Assembly: GCA_012837605.1 (NCBI GenBank)
Contig: DUQV01000006.1
Coordinates: 1-37,064 of the forward strand
Reading direction: 5' to 3'
From: Clostridiales bacterium
Lineage (GTDB): Bacteria; Bacillota; Clostridia; Lachnospirales; Lachnospiraceae
Length of the DNA stretch: 37,064 nucleotides
Shown here: positions 15,454 through 24,670 of the stretch, piece by piece
Layout: each line of letters opens with the position of its first letter
Position numbering within the stretch: the first letter of the stretch is position 1
Notes under the pieces: generated by a model
Databases searched by the model: none
What the model was told of the DNA's origin: nothing
What the model saw: only the letters and a program-made list of their open reading frames with translations
Position numbers and translations under genes: made by a program

Positions 15454-15582
15454 TTGAACTGAGTATTTTAATTCTAAAAATTATTTTTGAAGGTTATCCA
15501 CATTTTTTGTTTTTATCAGGGTTTAATCCACATCGATTAACCGCAGTTTACCTTTTAACAAAAAAATGTGTATTCAGTTCAA
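15454..15582. repeat. 129-bp nested palindrome upstream of the DUF4364 gene
   Basis: Three nested inverted pairs are visible: TTGAACTGAGTA (15454-15465) with TATTCAGTTCAA (15571-15582); CACATTTTTTGTT (15499-15511) with AACAAAAAAATGTG (15557-15570); and GGGTTTAATC (15519-15528) with GATTAACC (15535-15542). A perfect DnaA-box sequence TTATCCACA (15494-15502) and a one-mismatch copy TAATCCACA (15524-15532) lie 30 bases apart. The element sits between the transposase stop and the DUF4364 start; it may be part of an insertion-sequence end or an independent repeat. Confidence 0.5.
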
Positions 15583-17038
15583 CTTTTGCTTCCCACCAAC
15601 CACCTCCTGTGGTATGATTATTACGTTATGTGAAATGCACTGTTGTGTATCTCACGATGTAGCTTACATCTTCATCACTCACTGTAGCTCTGCGAAAAGT
15701 TTCCAGTAGTCTTGAAGATGTATTTTTTATTGTCTGTTTCAACATCTTCAGTATCTTATGACCTGCTAGATATAGCTGCATTAGTATGTCTGCTATCTGT
15801 GTAAGAAGGTAATGATTTTTCATGGCATTCGGATTATGACTGTTTAGATGCTCTATCTTATATATACCATTCTTCTGGTTGTTAAAGCCTTCATTTTCTA
15901 TTTTCCATCTCTTCCGACCTGTTCTAACCATTTCTTCCATATTTCTATTGTTAAGCTCTATATCAGTAAGCCACTGGAATCTTACCAATGTATCTTTATT
16001 CTTTATCTTTTTTACATATTCATACTCAAATATATTCGCTATAAAATCTTTTCCCGTTAGCTCTTCTACGTGGTTTACATATTTTGCGTATCCCTTTTCC
16101 TCTTGTAGTAGATTTTTCTTTTCTCCGTATTCTCCACTCCCAAGTATATAAGCATAATCTTGAATTAGATTCTTCTGCCTGCCATCCTTACAATTAAATA
16201 TATAATTCCATCCATATCCACTACATATATCTATAATAGGCTTCGCTGCATAAAGACTATCGCCAAGTATACATAACTTAAGTCTGGAAAACTTTTTCTT
16301 AATTCTTCCCATAAGACGTTTAGCAGCATTAATCTCACAATCCTGTTTGCTTATATCCTCTTTTTCATTCTCAATAAATTCGGTTCCAAGGCTTATAATG
16401 ATGTTATCAGCAAGAACCAGCTTGGCTTCTAACACATGATGGCTATATACCTTCTTTTTCTTTCCTTGCTTGTCGATTATCTCCCTTACTAGGCAGTTCT
16501 CACAATGTCTTTCCTCAAAGTGGTGGAGTCCTGTTCCATCCAATATCAGTAGCCATTGTCCTCCGGGCAGTCTGGCTGGATAAAAGTTTTTAGATCTAAT
16601 AAGTTGTCTAACCATCTCTACTCTTATTTCATCAAGTTCATCTGGTGAAAGCATCTCCAAAAAATCGTTTACGGTATCGTAATGAGGTATATCAGGGATT
16701 TTCTTTCCTGTAAACTTTTCTAAGTTTGCATGGCAGTTGCCATCATAAAACCAGTCATTCATCTCCCTCATAGTATGAAGAGAAAAAATATTTTTTAGAA
16801 TAACAGGAAAGAGCAAAGTATCTGTATCGTAAGTAGTATAGCTTTGATGTCGTGGATCCTGAACAGCTTCTAGACTTTTGATTAAATCAGGGAAAAAGTG
16901 GTTTTGAATTTTTATAAAATCTATAATACCCTTATCCTTTTCTTGTAGCTTTCGCTTTTTTTCTCTTGTTAAAGTATTGCTCATGGCGAAATTCATCCTT
17001 TGCGTAAAAGTTTTTCTTTTATTTTACCATGAACTAAG
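15573..17038 (-). mobile_element. insertion sequence with one DDE transposase (ends tentative)
   Basis: The element contains one complete transposase gene and sits between the DUF4364 gene and rho. The ends are not certain. TTCAGTTCA (15573-15581) and the inverse of TGAACTAAG (17030-17038) match at seven of nine positions and could be terminal inverted repeats. I could not find a convincing target-site duplication. The true ends may lie a few tens of bases further out. Confidence 0.45.
15626..16996 (-). CDS. DDE transposase (IS4-like)
   Basis: The 456-residue protein would catalyse cut-and-paste movement of its element. An N-terminal DNA-binding part (DPRHQSYTTYDTDTLLFPVILKN...) is followed by an RNase H-like core with candidate acidic residues: Asp in LLILDGTGLHHFE, Asp in LCILGDSLYAAKP, and Glu in RTGRKRWKIENEGFNNQKNG. 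The last fits the R-x3-W-x-I-E-x6-K (YREK) signature of IS4-type enzymes. A CENC/H pattern near HCENCLV may bind metal. The frame is complete with no stop or shift, so the element may still be active. It starts at an ATG whose upstream AAAGGATG is a usable ribosome site. The exact IS family (IS4 group or an unclassified relative) cannot be settled by eye. Confidence 0.85.
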   Translation of the reverse strand: MNFAMSNTLTREKKRKLQEKDKGIIDFIKIQNHFFPDLIKSLEAVQDPRHQSYTTYDTDTLLFPVILKNIFSLHTMREMNDWFYDGNCHANLEKFTGKKIPDIPHYDTVNDFLEMLSPDELDEIRVEMVRQLIRSKNFYPARLPGGQWLLILDGTGLHHFEERHCENCLVREIIDKQGKKKKVYSHHVLEAKLVLADNIIISLGTEFIENEKEDISKQDCEINAAKRLMGRIKKKFSRLKLCILGDSLYAAKPIIDICSGYGWNYIFNCKDGRQKNLIQDYAYILGSGEYGEKKNLLQEEKGYAKYVNHVEELTGKDFIANIFEYEYVKKIKNKDTLVRFQWLTDIELNNRNMEEMVRTGRKRWKIENEGFNNQKNGIYKIEHLNSHNPNAMKNHYLLTQIADILMQLYLAGHKILKMLKQTIKNTSSRLLETFRRATVSDEDVSYIVRYTTVHFT

Positions 17039-17143
17039 CATAAATACTTATAATATAAGATCTTCTTAATGCGAAAAATATTTAATCCTCAAAGCTGATA
17101 TTTATCATAACACCGATATATTATTAAATCAATTTGAAAATAA

Positions 17144-17172
17144 TTTACTTTTTCAGATTAAAGGTGTATAAT
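17144..17172 (+). promoter_or_regulatory. probable rho promoter
   Basis: TTTACT (17144-17149), a 17-base spacer and TATAAT (17167-17172) make a plausible sigma-A promoter. This leaves a leader of about 100 bases before the rho start at 17282. The leader is C/T-rich (17215-17245), which would suit Rho autoregulation as known in other bacteria, but that is speculation here. Confidence 0.5.
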
Positions 17173-17281
17173 TAGATAAATTAAATATGGATAACTATAC
17201 CATTTGCATTTTCTTTATCATATCTGTCCTCCATATTCCATCCAAACAAAAAATCCAACAAATGTAAAAGGAGCTGAGCTA

Positions 17282-18640
17282 ATGGATATTCAATATGATT
17301 CTATGACTCTTGTAAAATTGAGAGAATATGCCAAAGAAAAAGGCATGAAAAACATAGCCTCACTTAAGAAGGCTGAATTAATTCAAGCACTAAAAGAATA
17401 TGATTTAAGTAATCAGAACAACAGTAATGTCGAAGAGACTGTCAGTGAGGCGGCTCCCGTTATCAGAGAGGATAATAAGCGATCCGGTCATTCTGAGATA
17501 GAGCAGCTTGATAGTGGCGAGACGAAAGTGGGAATCCTGGAGGTATTGCCGGATGGATATGGTTTTATTCGGTGCGACAATTATCTTCCGGGTGAAAATG
17601 ATGTGTATGTATCACCTGCTCAGATAAGACGGTTTAATCTCAAGACAGGTGATATTGTTGCAGGTAACACCAGAATTAAAAGTCAGAATGAGAAGTTCTC
17701 TGCGTTATTGTATATCAAAGAAGTAAACGGGTTTCATCCTAGCGAAGCTCAAAGACGTCCAAAATTCGAGGATTTGACACCTATTTTTCCCAATGAGAGA
17801 ATTCATCTTGAGACTCCGGGCAGTGGAGTGGCTATGAGGATGGTAGATCTGATCTCTCCAATAGGTAAAGGTCAAAGGGGTATGATTGTATCTCAGCCAA
17901 AGACAGGAAAGACTACATTGTTGAAGCAGATTGCCAAGGCTGTAACCCGAAATCATCCTGAGATAAAGCTGTTAATACTTCTTATTGATGAAAGACCCGA
18001 GGAGGTTACAGATATTAAGGAGTCCATAGAGGGTAAGAATGTAGAAGTAATATACTCTACCTTCGATGAACTTCCTGATAACCATAAGCGGGTGTCTGAA
18101 ATGGTTATTGAAAGGGCAAAACGGTTAGTAGAGCATAAGCAGGATGTTGTCATATTGTTAGACAGCATTACCAGACTTGCCAGAGCTTATAACTTAACTG
18201 TACAGCCTAGTGGAAGGACATTATCCGGTGGTCTTGACCCGGCAGCATTATATATGCCGAAGAAGTTCTTTGGAGCTGCAAGAAACATGAGAGAAGGTGG
18301 AAGCCTTACCATACTTGCCACTGCATTGGTAGATACGGGCAGCCGTATGGATGATGTTGTATTTGAAGAATTTAAGGGAACCGGTAATATGGAATTGGTT
18401 CTGGACCGAAGTCTGTCTGAAAAACGTATATTCCCCGCCATTGACTTACCAAAATCAAGTACAAGACGCGAGGATTTGCTTCTTAGTCAACCTGAGCTTG
18501 AGGCAATGTATCTGATGAGAAAAGCTCTTAACAGTATGAAATCAGATGAAGCTCTTGAGAGAATTATTGATTTATTCATCAGAACCAGGACAAATGCTGA
18601 ATTCATTGAGATCATCAAAAAAACCAAAATTGTCTTTTAG
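17282..18640 (+). CDS. rho: transcription termination factor Rho
   Basis: The 452-residue hexameric RNA helicase terminates transcription by pulling RNA from the polymerase. Domains in order are an N-terminal helical domain ([25 protein letters not shown]), a polar linker of about 35 residues, the cold-shock-like RNA-binding domain ([21 protein letters not shown]...[14 protein letters not shown]), and the RecA-like ATPase with Walker [12 protein letters not shown], the Rho-typical [12 protein letters not shown], Walker [17 protein letters not shown] and the secondary-site [23 protein letters not shown] 17282 follows AAAGGAGCTGAG; the longer frame from a TTG at 17204 has no ribosome site. It opens the conserved rho-rpmE-DUF1385-prmC-prfA cluster. 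Confidence 0.97.
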   Translation: MDIQYDSMTLVKLREYAKEKGMKNIASLKKAELIQALKEYDLSNQNNSNVEETVSEAAPVIREDNKRSGHSEIEQLDSGETKVGILEVLPDGYGFIRCDNYLPGENDVYVSPAQIRRFNLKTGDIVAGNTRIKSQNEKFSALLYIKEVNGFHPSEAQRRPKFEDLTPIFPNERIHLETPGSGVAMRMVDLISPIGKGQRGMIVSQPKTGKTTLLKQIAKAVTRNHPEIKLLILLIDERPEEVTDIKESIEGKNVEVIYSTFDELPDNHKRVSEMVIERAKRLVEHKQDVVILLDSITRLARAYNLTVQPSGRTLSGGLDPAALYMPKKFFGAARNMREGGSLTILATALVDTGSRMDDVVFEEFKGTGNMELVLDRSLSEKRIFPAIDLPKSSTRREDLLLSQPELEAMYLMRKALNSMKSDEALERIIDLFIRTRTNAEFIEIIKKTKIVF

Positions 18641-18643
18641 GTA

Positions 18644-18672
18644 TTGCAAAGAAAAAACAGCTATGCTATAAT
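18644..18672 (+). promoter_or_regulatory. sigma-A promoter of rpmE
   Basis: TTGCAA (18644-18649), exactly 17 bases, then TATAAT (18667-18672) is a strong sigma-A promoter about 85 bases before rpmE. An AACAGCT/AGCTGTT inverted repeat straddles the -10 and may double as a weak end signal for rho or as an operator. Confidence 0.7.
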
Positions 18673-18757
18673 TAGTGAGCTGTTCATAAGTCGGATACTT
18701 ATATATAGACTATATATAGACCAATTTTAATAGATTTATCAGTGAAGAGGTGAAATC

Positions 18758-18970
18758 ATGAAAACAGATATCCAGCCAAAGTACTTTCAGGCGAAGGTGA
18801 CATGCAACTGTGGAAATGAATTTGTTACAGGCTCAACAAAAGAGGAAATTCGTGTTGAGGTTTGTTCCAAATGTCATTCATTTTATACAGGTCAGCAAAA
18901 GACTGCTGCAGCCCGTGGAGCGATTGAGAAGTTCAATCGCAGATATGGTATTAACCAGGGTAATAATTAG
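18758..18970 (+). CDS. rpmE: 50S ribosomal protein L31
   Basis: The 70-residue protein is part of the large ribosomal subunit near the central protuberance. It is the zinc-containing (C+) type: Cys16 and Cys18 in TCNCGN and Cys36 and Cys39 in VCSKCH. Other family marks are MKTDIQPKY at the start, HSFYTGQQK and the basic tail [13 protein letters not shown]. Length matches the family. ATG 18758 follows GAAGAGGTG. It has its own promoter and a terminator, so it can be expressed apart from rho. A zinc-free L31 paralogue, which would suggest Zur control, is not in this window. Confidence 0.97.
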   Translation: MKTDIQPKYFQAKVTCNCGNEFVTGSTKEEIRVEVCSKCHSFYTGQQKTAAARGAIEKFNRRYGINQGNN

Positions 18971-18997
18971 AGTACATTAATAAAGTATAAAAATTCG

Positions 18998-19026
18998 GGT
19001 TGAGGTTTATTTCCTCAACCTATTTT
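18998..19026 (+). terminator. intrinsic terminator after rpmE
   Basis: GGTTGAGG (18998-19005) and CCTCAACC (19013-19020) form a perfect stem with a seven-base T-rich loop, followed by TATTTT. The position 28 bases after the L31 stop is typical. Confidence 0.85.
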
Positions 19027-19156
19027 CATACAATACTACCGGATTAGCTCAAGTGAAAATTAACATTTAATTAATAGGAATAATATGATAAAATATAAAC
19101 TGAATAATTATCACTACTTATTGATATCAAATATAAAGAAAGGCTTGGGATAAAAA

Positions 19157-20374
19157 ATGAAACCATCCGGTATTGGGGGAATGGCTGTTATTGAAGGCGT
19201 AATGATGAAGAATAAGGATGAATACGCTATAGCAGTCCGTAAACCAAATAATGAGATTACTGTTGAGAAGAAAAAGCATAATGACTTTTCAAACAAGGTA
19301 AAATTATTCAAATTGCCTATTTTCAGAGGCATACTGGTTTTTATTGATTCGATGGTAATTGGTATCAAAGCACTTAATTTTTCGGCAAGCTTTTTTGAAG
19401 AAGAAGAAAATGCTGAGAAAGAGAAAAAAGAAGTATCAGAAAAGGTCAATGCTTTACTTATGGCTTTGGCTGTTATTACATCTTTAGCAATATCAATAAC
19501 CTTATTCATGGTATTACCGGTTTTATTATCGAATTTATTATCAAGATGGATTGAAAGTGTTTTCTTGCTTGCATTAATGGAAGGTATATTAAGGCTTCTT
19601 ATATTTATCGGATATATTGTAATAGTATCTCAGATGAAGGAAATAAAGAGAGTATTCATGTATCACGGCGCAGAACATAAAACCATTAATTGCATTGAAA
19701 ACGGCTTTGAGCTTACGCCGGAGAATGTAAAATGGCAGTCAAAAGCGCATAAACGTTGTGGAACCAGCTTCATGCTTTTGGTTATGCTGATAAGTCTTGT
19801 ATTATTTGTAATTATCAGACCTCAGACCTTGGCACTTAGAGTGCTGTCACGGGTTCTTCTGGTGCCTGCAATAGCCGGAATCTCGTATGAATTTATTCGA
19901 TATGCAGGAAGAAGTGAAAGCAGAATTGTGGATATAATAAGCAGACCCGGATTATGGATGCAGGCTCTTACCACAAAGGAACCTGATGACGATATGATAG
20001 AGGTGGCTATAGCTTCCGTAGATACGGTATTTGACTGGAAGGAATTCCTGCAAAAGAAAGAGGAAGAAAAACCAAGCAAACAAAAAACTGTAAAACAGGT
20101 GAAGCCTCAGGCAAGTGCCGGCAGAACAAAGGAAGTTTCGAAGGAAGTTTCACAGGATAAGAAAAAATCCGCAGCTGCCAAGACGGATGTTAAAGAAGCA
20201 AAAGCTAGGGATGGCATGAAAATGTTTAAATATAAGAAAAAGGAAGATGCTAAAGATGAATATGCCTCTGCACTTGAGATAAGTATAGCCAGCCCTAAGC
20301 ATGATGAATATGAGGAAGATGATGAGATATTAAAGGCCCTTGATAAGTATCTTGATTTTAGCGATGACGAGTAA
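19157..20374 (+). CDS. DUF1385 membrane protein (YqhQ-like) with a long charged tail
   Basis: The 405-residue protein belongs to the DUF1385/YqhQ family of unknown function. The first 300 residues carry the family core: GIGGMAVIEGVMMKN at the start, LPIFRGILVFIDSM, several membrane segments (about 115-140, 145-165, 205-245), the conserved MYHGAEHKTINCIE, and KRCGTSFMLLV. Residues from about 295 to 405 are an extension rich in Lys, Glu, Asp and Ser that I do not recognise; it is predicted to be disordered and probably cytoplasmic. The placement between rpmE and prmC is conserved in Clostridia and is the best functional hint, but it does not tell the role. ATG 19157 has only a moderate upstream AAAGG. 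Confidence 0.9.
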   Translation: MKPSGIGGMAVIEGVMMKNKDEYAIAVRKPNNEITVEKKKHNDFSNKVKLFKLPIFRGILVFIDSMVIGIKALNFSASFFEEEENAEKEKKEVSEKVNALLMALAVITSLAISITLFMVLPVLLSNLLSRWIESVFLLALMEGILRLLIFIGYIVIVSQMKEIKRVFMYHGAEHKTINCIENGFELTPENVKWQSKAHKRCGTSFMLLVMLISLVLFVIIRPQTLALRVLSRVLLVPAIAGISYEFIRYAGRSESRIVDIISRPGLWMQALTTKEPDDDMIEVAIASVDTVFDWKEFLQKKEEEKPSKQKTVKQVKPQASAGRTKEVSKEVSQDKKKSAAAKTDVKEAKARDGMKMFKYKKKEDAKDEYASALEISIASPKHDEYEEDDEILKALDKYLDFSDDE

Positions 20375-20402
20375 ATGCTTGCATAGGGTGCTGAGTGGTA
20401 AT

Positions 20403-21239
20403 ATGAGAACTTATAAAGAATTATTGCTGACTGCACGTGAATTCCTAAAAAAGAATGGGGTTGCAGATGCCGACATAGATGCTTGGTATCTGCTGACCCA
20501 TGTGTTTGGGATTAACAGAGCAGATTTTTTCATGCATAGTGATGAATCTGTTTCTAAGGATAAAGCTCTGCTATATAAGAAATTAGTAGAGCAAAGGGTT
20601 TCACATATTCCTTTGCAGTATCTTACAGGAACACAGGAATTCATGGGTTTGGAGTTGGAAGTGAATGGAAATGTCCTTATTCCAAGGCAGGATACCGAGC
20701 TTCTGGTTGAAGAGGTTTTAAAGGTCTGTAAGGGCAAATCAGTTTTGGATCTGTGCACTGGTTCAGGATGTATAATCATATCCTTGTCCGTATTAGGAAG
20801 CATAGATAAGGCAGTAGGTACCGACATATCTTCAAAAGCATTGGAGGTAGCATACCGAAACGCAAAAAAACATAATGCTGAAGTGAACTTTATTCAAAGT
20901 GATTTATTTGAGAAGGTTGTGGGAAACTATGATATCATAGTATCGAATCCACCTTATATTAGAACCGAGGAGCTGGAGAATTTAATGCCTGAGGTTAAAG
21001 ACCATGAACCAAAGCTGGCATTGGATGCAGGAGCAACCGGCTTGATTTTCTATGAAAGAATTATTAATGACCTTAACAGATATCTTAATCCCGGAGGTTA
21101 CGTATTCTTTGAAATTGGATACGATCAGGGTAAGGATGTTTCAAGGATGCTTTACGAAGCAGGATTTATTGATATTACTGTTAAAAAAGACTATAGTGAC
21201 CTTGACCGTATTGTATACGCAAGAAAGGTATCCGGATAG
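20403..21239 (+). CDS. prmC: peptide chain release factor N5-glutamine methyltransferase
   Basis: The 278-residue enzyme methylates the GGQ glutamine of release factors RF1 and RF2 using S-adenosylmethionine, raising termination efficiency. It has the N-terminal helical domain (MRTYKELLLTAREFLKKNGV), IPLQYLTGTQEFMGL and LIPRQDTELLVEE, the SAM-binding VLDLCTGSGCIIISL (115-129), and the catalytic NPPY at 182-185. I start it at 20403, which gives the usual N-terminus; the longer frame from 20340 overlaps the DUF1385 gene. The ribosome site is weak, which suggests translation coupled to the upstream gene. The next gene, prfA, encodes its substrate. Confidence 0.96.
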   Translation: MRTYKELLLTAREFLKKNGVADADIDAWYLLTHVFGINRADFFMHSDESVSKDKALLYKKLVEQRVSHIPLQYLTGTQEFMGLELEVNGNVLIPRQDTELLVEEVLKVCKGKSVLDLCTGSGCIIISLSVLGSIDKAVGTDISSKALEVAYRNAKKHNAEVNFIQSDLFEKVVGNYDIIVSNPPYIRTEELENLMPEVKDHEPKLALDAGATGLIFYERIINDLNRYLNPGGYVFFEIGYDQGKDVSRMLYEAGFIDITVKKDYSDLDRIVYARKVSG

Positions 21240-21258
21240 AATAATGGAGGAATGATTT

Positions 21259-22335
21259 ATGTTTGATCGCTTGGAGGATATTCTCACAAGATATAGGGAA
21301 ATCGAAAAAGAATTAATGGATCCCAATGTTGTTAATGATCATAACAAGTATAAGAATCTCATGAAGGAACAATCCGATCTCTCAGAAATTGTTGAGAAAT
21401 ACTTAGAATACAAGGAAAACAAAAAGGTAATAGAAGACAGTCTTCAAATGCTGGAAGAAGAGAGTGACGAAGAGATTCGTGAGCTTGCCAGAGAAGAGTT
21501 GAATGAAAGCAGGCAAAGAATAAGTGATATAGAGCAAGAGCTTAAGATACTGCTGCTTCCGAAGGATCCTAATGATGATAAGAACGTTATCGTTGAAATA
21601 CGAGGCGGAGCAGGCGGCGATGAGGCTGCCCTCTTTGCAGCCGAATTATATCGTATGTATGTTATGTATGCTGAGAGAAATCGTTGGAAGATTGATATGA
21701 TGAATCTGAACGAGAATGGAATAGGCGGTTTTAAAGAAGTCATCTTTATGATTAACGGTAAAGGTGCTTATTCAAGACTTAAGTATGAGAGCGGGGTTCA
21801 CCGTGTTCAGAGAGTTCCTGTTACAGAATCAAGCGGTAGGATTCACACATCTACTGCAACCGTGGCTATTATGCCTGAGGCAGACGAGGTGGATATAGAC
21901 ATTGATCTAAACGACTGCAAATTTGATGTATTCAGATCGTCAGGTAACGGAGGGCAAAGCGTTAATACTACTGACTCAGCAGTCAGACTGACACATATAC
22001 CTACAGGGATTGTTATTACTTGTCAGGATGAGAAGTCACAATTAAAAAACAAAGACAAGGCACTTAAGATTCTGCGTTCACGTTTATATGAAATTGAAAT
22101 GCAGAAGGCACAGAGTGCGGAGGCTGAGGCAAGAAAGAGTCAGATTGGTACAGGAGACCGTTCTGAAAAGATCAGGACATATAACTTCCCACAGGGACGC
22201 GTAACTGATCATAGAATTAAGCTTACGCTTCATCAGCTTGATGAGGTATTAAACGGAGATCTTGATGAGATTATTGACAATCTGATAGCAGCGGATCAAG
22301 CAGCAAAGCTTAGTAAAATGCAGGAGCAGGTGTAG
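21259..22335 (+). CDS. prfA: peptide chain release factor 1
   Basis: The 358-residue RF1 reads UAA and UAG stop codons and triggers peptide release. The anticodon-like tripeptide is PVT (187-189, in [19 protein letters not shown]), which corresponds to the RF1-type PxT motif and not to the SPF of RF2. The catalytic GGQ is at 231-233 ([20 protein letters not shown]). Domain 1 is the N-terminal coiled-coil region, rich in Glu and Lys. ATG 21259 follows TGGAGGAA. It is 19 bases after prmC, the methylase that modifies its GGQ, and 15 bases before a TrmH-type methyltransferase, so all three are likely co-transcribed. Confidence 0.98.
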   Translation: MFDRLEDILTRYREIEKELMDPNVVNDHNKYKNLMKEQSDLSEIVEKYLEYKENKKVIEDSLQMLEEESDEEIRELAREELNESRQRISDIEQELKILLLPKDPNDDKNVIVEIRGGAGGDEAALFAAELYRMYVMYAERNRWKIDMMNLNENGIGGFKEVIFMINGKGAYSRLKYESGVHRVQRVPVTESSGRIHTSTATVAIMPEADEVDIDIDLNDCKFDVFRSSGNGGQSVNTTDSAVRLTHIPTGIVITCQDEKSQLKNKDKALKILRSRLYEIEMQKAQSAEAEARKSQIGTGDRSEKIRTYNFPQGRVTDHRIKLTLHQLDEVLNGDLDEIIDNLIAADQAAKLSKMQEQV

Positions 22336-22350
22336 GATAAGGTCGTTTAT

Positions 22351-23151
22351 ATGAATTCGGGAATATTAATTAGCAGTATGAACAATCCACAGATAAAGAA
22401 CCTTGTTCTGTTGCAAAAGAAGGCAAAAGCAAGAAAGGAACAGGGTTTATTTGTAGTGGAGGGAATAAAGATGCTCGAAGAAGCCAATGAATCAGGACTA
22501 CTGGTTAAAGTCTATGTATCTGAAAGCTTTTATCGGGAAAAATCTTCTGATATTAGATTATTAAAAGAGTTGGAATATGATATAGTTACGGACTCTGTAT
22601 TTAGAAAAGTGACCGATACTGTAAATCCTCAGGGCATTATGGGAACCGTTAAGGCTCCTGTATACTCCGTGGATAAGATACTTCATGAGAAAGACGCATT
22701 TTTATTGCTTTTGGAGGATATAAGGGATCCCGGTAATCTTGGCACTATAATACGTACTGCGGAAGGAGCAGGTGTTGCAGGAATTATACTGAACAGCTCC
22801 TGTGCGGACATCTTGCAGCCCAAAGTGGTCAGAGCCACGATGGGTTCTATTTATAGGGTCCCATATTATGAAGCCGGAGATTTTGTGGGTTTTCTTGCGA
22901 AGTTAAAGGGGATGGGCTTTAAGCTTTATGCGGCTCACTTATCGGGGGTTTCCTATGATAATGAAGGGAATTTTTTGGGTAAGTGCGGACTGCTGATCGG
23001 TAATGAAGCGGGAGGTCTTTCACATGAGGCAGCCTCCATGGCGGATAACCTTATCAGAATACCTATGTACGGGAAGGTAGAATCCTTAAATGCTGCAGTA
23101 GCCGCTGCTATATTGATGTATGAAGCGGCTAGGCAAAGAAGGTCTGTTTAA
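22351..23151 (+). CDS. TrmH/SpoU-family RNA 2'-O-methyltransferase
   Basis: The 266-residue protein would methylate a ribose 2'-hydroxyl in rRNA or tRNA with S-adenosylmethionine. It has the N-terminal substrate-binding domain (NNPQIKNLVLLQKKAKARKEQGLFVVEGIKMLEEA), then the knotted SPOUT domain with LLEDIRDPGNLGTIIRTAEGAG, LLIGNEAGGLS and IPMYGKVESLNAAVAAAILMYEA. These are the three SpoU motifs. The target nucleotide cannot be told from sequence. An alternative start is the ATG at 22378. The gene follows prfA closely, as is common, and has AAGG as a moderate ribosome site. Confidence 0.92.
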   Translation: MNSGILISSMNNPQIKNLVLLQKKAKARKEQGLFVVEGIKMLEEANESGLLVKVYVSESFYREKSSDIRLLKELEYDIVTDSVFRKVTDTVNPQGIMGTVKAPVYSVDKILHEKDAFLLLLEDIRDPGNLGTIIRTAEGAGVAGIILNSSCADILQPKVVRATMGSIYRVPYYEAGDFVGFLAKLKGMGFKLYAAHLSGVSYDNEGNFLGKCGLLIGNEAGGLSHEAASMADNLIRIPMYGKVESLNAAVAAAILMYEAARQRRSV

Positions 23152-23272
23152 GATGAATACTCGAATACAAATATATAAATTAAAATATAATTAAAAAACA
23201 TAATAATCTATTGTATAAGTAAATATTTTTCTATAGAATAGAAGTATCAGTAAATGAAAGGGGGAAGAAGGG

Positions 23273-23710
23273 ATGGTAAATTCAATTGCATGGCTTATTC
23301 TTCTGGCATTCTTGGTATTAGTTGAGATGATAACCCTAGGACTAACCACAATTTGGTTTGCAGGTGGTGCCCTTGTAGCATTTGTTGTTTCTTTATTCTA
23401 TGATAACCTGCTGTTGGAGTTTATATTATTCCTGTCAGTATCCCTGGTTTTATTATTCTTTACCAGACCGGTCGTGAAGAAATATTTCAATTCAACCCGT
23501 GTTAAGACGAATTACGCAGCGGTTATAGGAAAGGAAGCATTAGTAATAAACACAATAGATAATATTAATGCTACCGGACTGGCAGTCGTTGACGGTCAGG
23601 AATGGACAGCCAGATCGGTTGACGGTACAGTTATTGAGAAAGGTACAAAAGTAATAGTTGAGAGTATATCCGGAGTTAAGTTAATGGTTAGAGTAAAAAA
23701 GGAGGGATAA
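23273..23710 (+). CDS. NfeD-like membrane protein (short form)
   Basis: The 145-residue protein has two or three hydrophobic segments (about 5-75) followed by an OB-fold domain (GKEALVINTIDNINATGLAVVDGQEWTARSVDGTVIEKGTKVIVESISGVKLMVRVKK). This is the short NfeD family, which works with SPFH/stomatin-like proteins in membrane microdomains. The next gene is exactly such a partner and begins 2 bases after its stop, which strongly supports a functional pair. ATG 23273 follows AAAGGGGGAAG. The usual role assigned is membrane organisation or quality control, but its biochemical action is not settled. Confidence 0.92.
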   Translation: MVNSIAWLILLAFLVLVEMITLGLTTIWFAGGALVAFVVSLFYDNLLLEFILFLSVSLVLLFFTRPVVKKYFNSTRVKTNYAAVIGKEALVINTIDNINATGLAVVDGQEWTARSVDGTVIEKGTKVIVESISGVKLMVRVKKEG

Positions 23711-23712
23711 TA

Positions 23713-24636
23713 TTGCCTACAGAAGTAATTATCATCATTTTTGCAATACTGGTTTTATTAATTATAGCATCCTGTGTAAGGATAGTTCCACAAGCTCATG
23801 CTTATATTTTGGAGCGTCTTGGAGGATATCAGGCAACCTGGGATGTCGGATTACACTTTAAATGGCCGCTCATAGACAAAATAGCAAAAAGGGTTCTGCT
23901 AAAGGAGCAGGTGGTAGATTTTGCACCACAGCCTGTTATCACTAAGGATAATGTTACAATGAAGATTGATACGGTGGTATTCTTTGCGATAACAGATCCT
24001 AAGCTTTATACTTATGGTGTGGAAAATCCATTAATAGCAATAGAGAATCTGACAGCAACCACATTAAGGAATATTATCGGTGATTTGGAGCTTGATGAGA
24101 CATTAACATCCAGAGAAATAATTAATACCAAGATGAGACAGATACTCGATGAAGCTACGGATCCTTGGGGAATTAAAGTAACCCGTGTTGAGCTTAAGAA
24201 CATAATACCTCCGGCGGCCATACAAGATGCCATGGAAAAGCAGATGAAGGCTGAAAGGGAGCGTAGGGAAGCAATCCTTATAGCAGAGGGACAGAAAAGA
24301 TCAGCTATTCTTGTTGCAGAGGGTGACAAGGAATCTGCCATTCTCGTTGCAGAGGGTGAGAAGGAGGCTGCAATCCTTCGTGCTGAGGCTAAGAAGGAAG
24401 CCATGATAAGAGAAGCAGAGGGTGAAGCGGAAGCGATTTTACAGGTTCAGAGAGCCCGTGCAGAAGGCATTAAGTTTCTTAAGGAAGCTGATCCTACAAC
24501 CGAAGTACTGCAGTTAAGAAGTATGGAGGCATTTGAGAAGGCTGCGGATGGTCAGGCGACGAAAATTATAATTCCGTCTGACATACAAGGAATAGCAGGA
24601 TTATCAAAATCTATTGTCGAGGTTATTAAAGATTAG
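23713..24636 (+). CDS. SPFH/band 7 (stomatin-like) membrane protein
   Basis: The 307-residue protein has one N-terminal membrane segment (VIIIIFAILVLLIIASCV), then the SPFH domain (QAHAYILERLGGYQATWDVGLHFKWPLIDKI... NVTMKIDTVVFFAITDPKLYTYGVENP), then a long coiled coil. It starts at TTG (23713) behind AAAAGGAGGG, an unusual but well placed start. The coil has tandem 11-residue units of the type AILVAEG(x)KES (about 190-250), typical of stomatin-like proteins that form oligomeric rings or cages at the membrane. It forms an operon with the NfeD gene. A hairpin terminator follows. The family resembles E. coli QmcA. Confidence 0.93.
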   Translation: MPTEVIIIIFAILVLLIIASCVRIVPQAHAYILERLGGYQATWDVGLHFKWPLIDKIAKRVLLKEQVVDFAPQPVITKDNVTMKIDTVVFFAITDPKLYTYGVENPLIAIENLTATTLRNIIGDLELDETLTSREIINTKMRQILDEATDPWGIKVTRVELKNIIPPAAIQDAMEKQMKAERERREAILIAEGQKRSAILVAEGDKESAILVAEGEKEAAILRAEAKKEAMIREAEGEAEAILQVQRARAEGIKFLKEADPTTEVLQLRSMEAFEKAADGQATKIIIPSDIQGIAGLSKSIVEVIKD

Positions 24637-24670
24637 CAGTCAATAGATTCATTCAGCGACAAGAGCAACA

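Noticed and set aside
15494-15532. DnaA boxes as a replication origin
   Set aside because: Only two boxes and no dnaA, dnaN or AT-rich unwinding region nearby. One exact 9-mer in 37 kb of AT-rich DNA is not surprising.
24280-24460. Tandem repeats inside the SPFH gene as a DNA-level repeat array
   Set aside because: The near-repeats (gcagagggtga...) follow the 11-residue coiled-coil periodicity of the protein and are explained by it.
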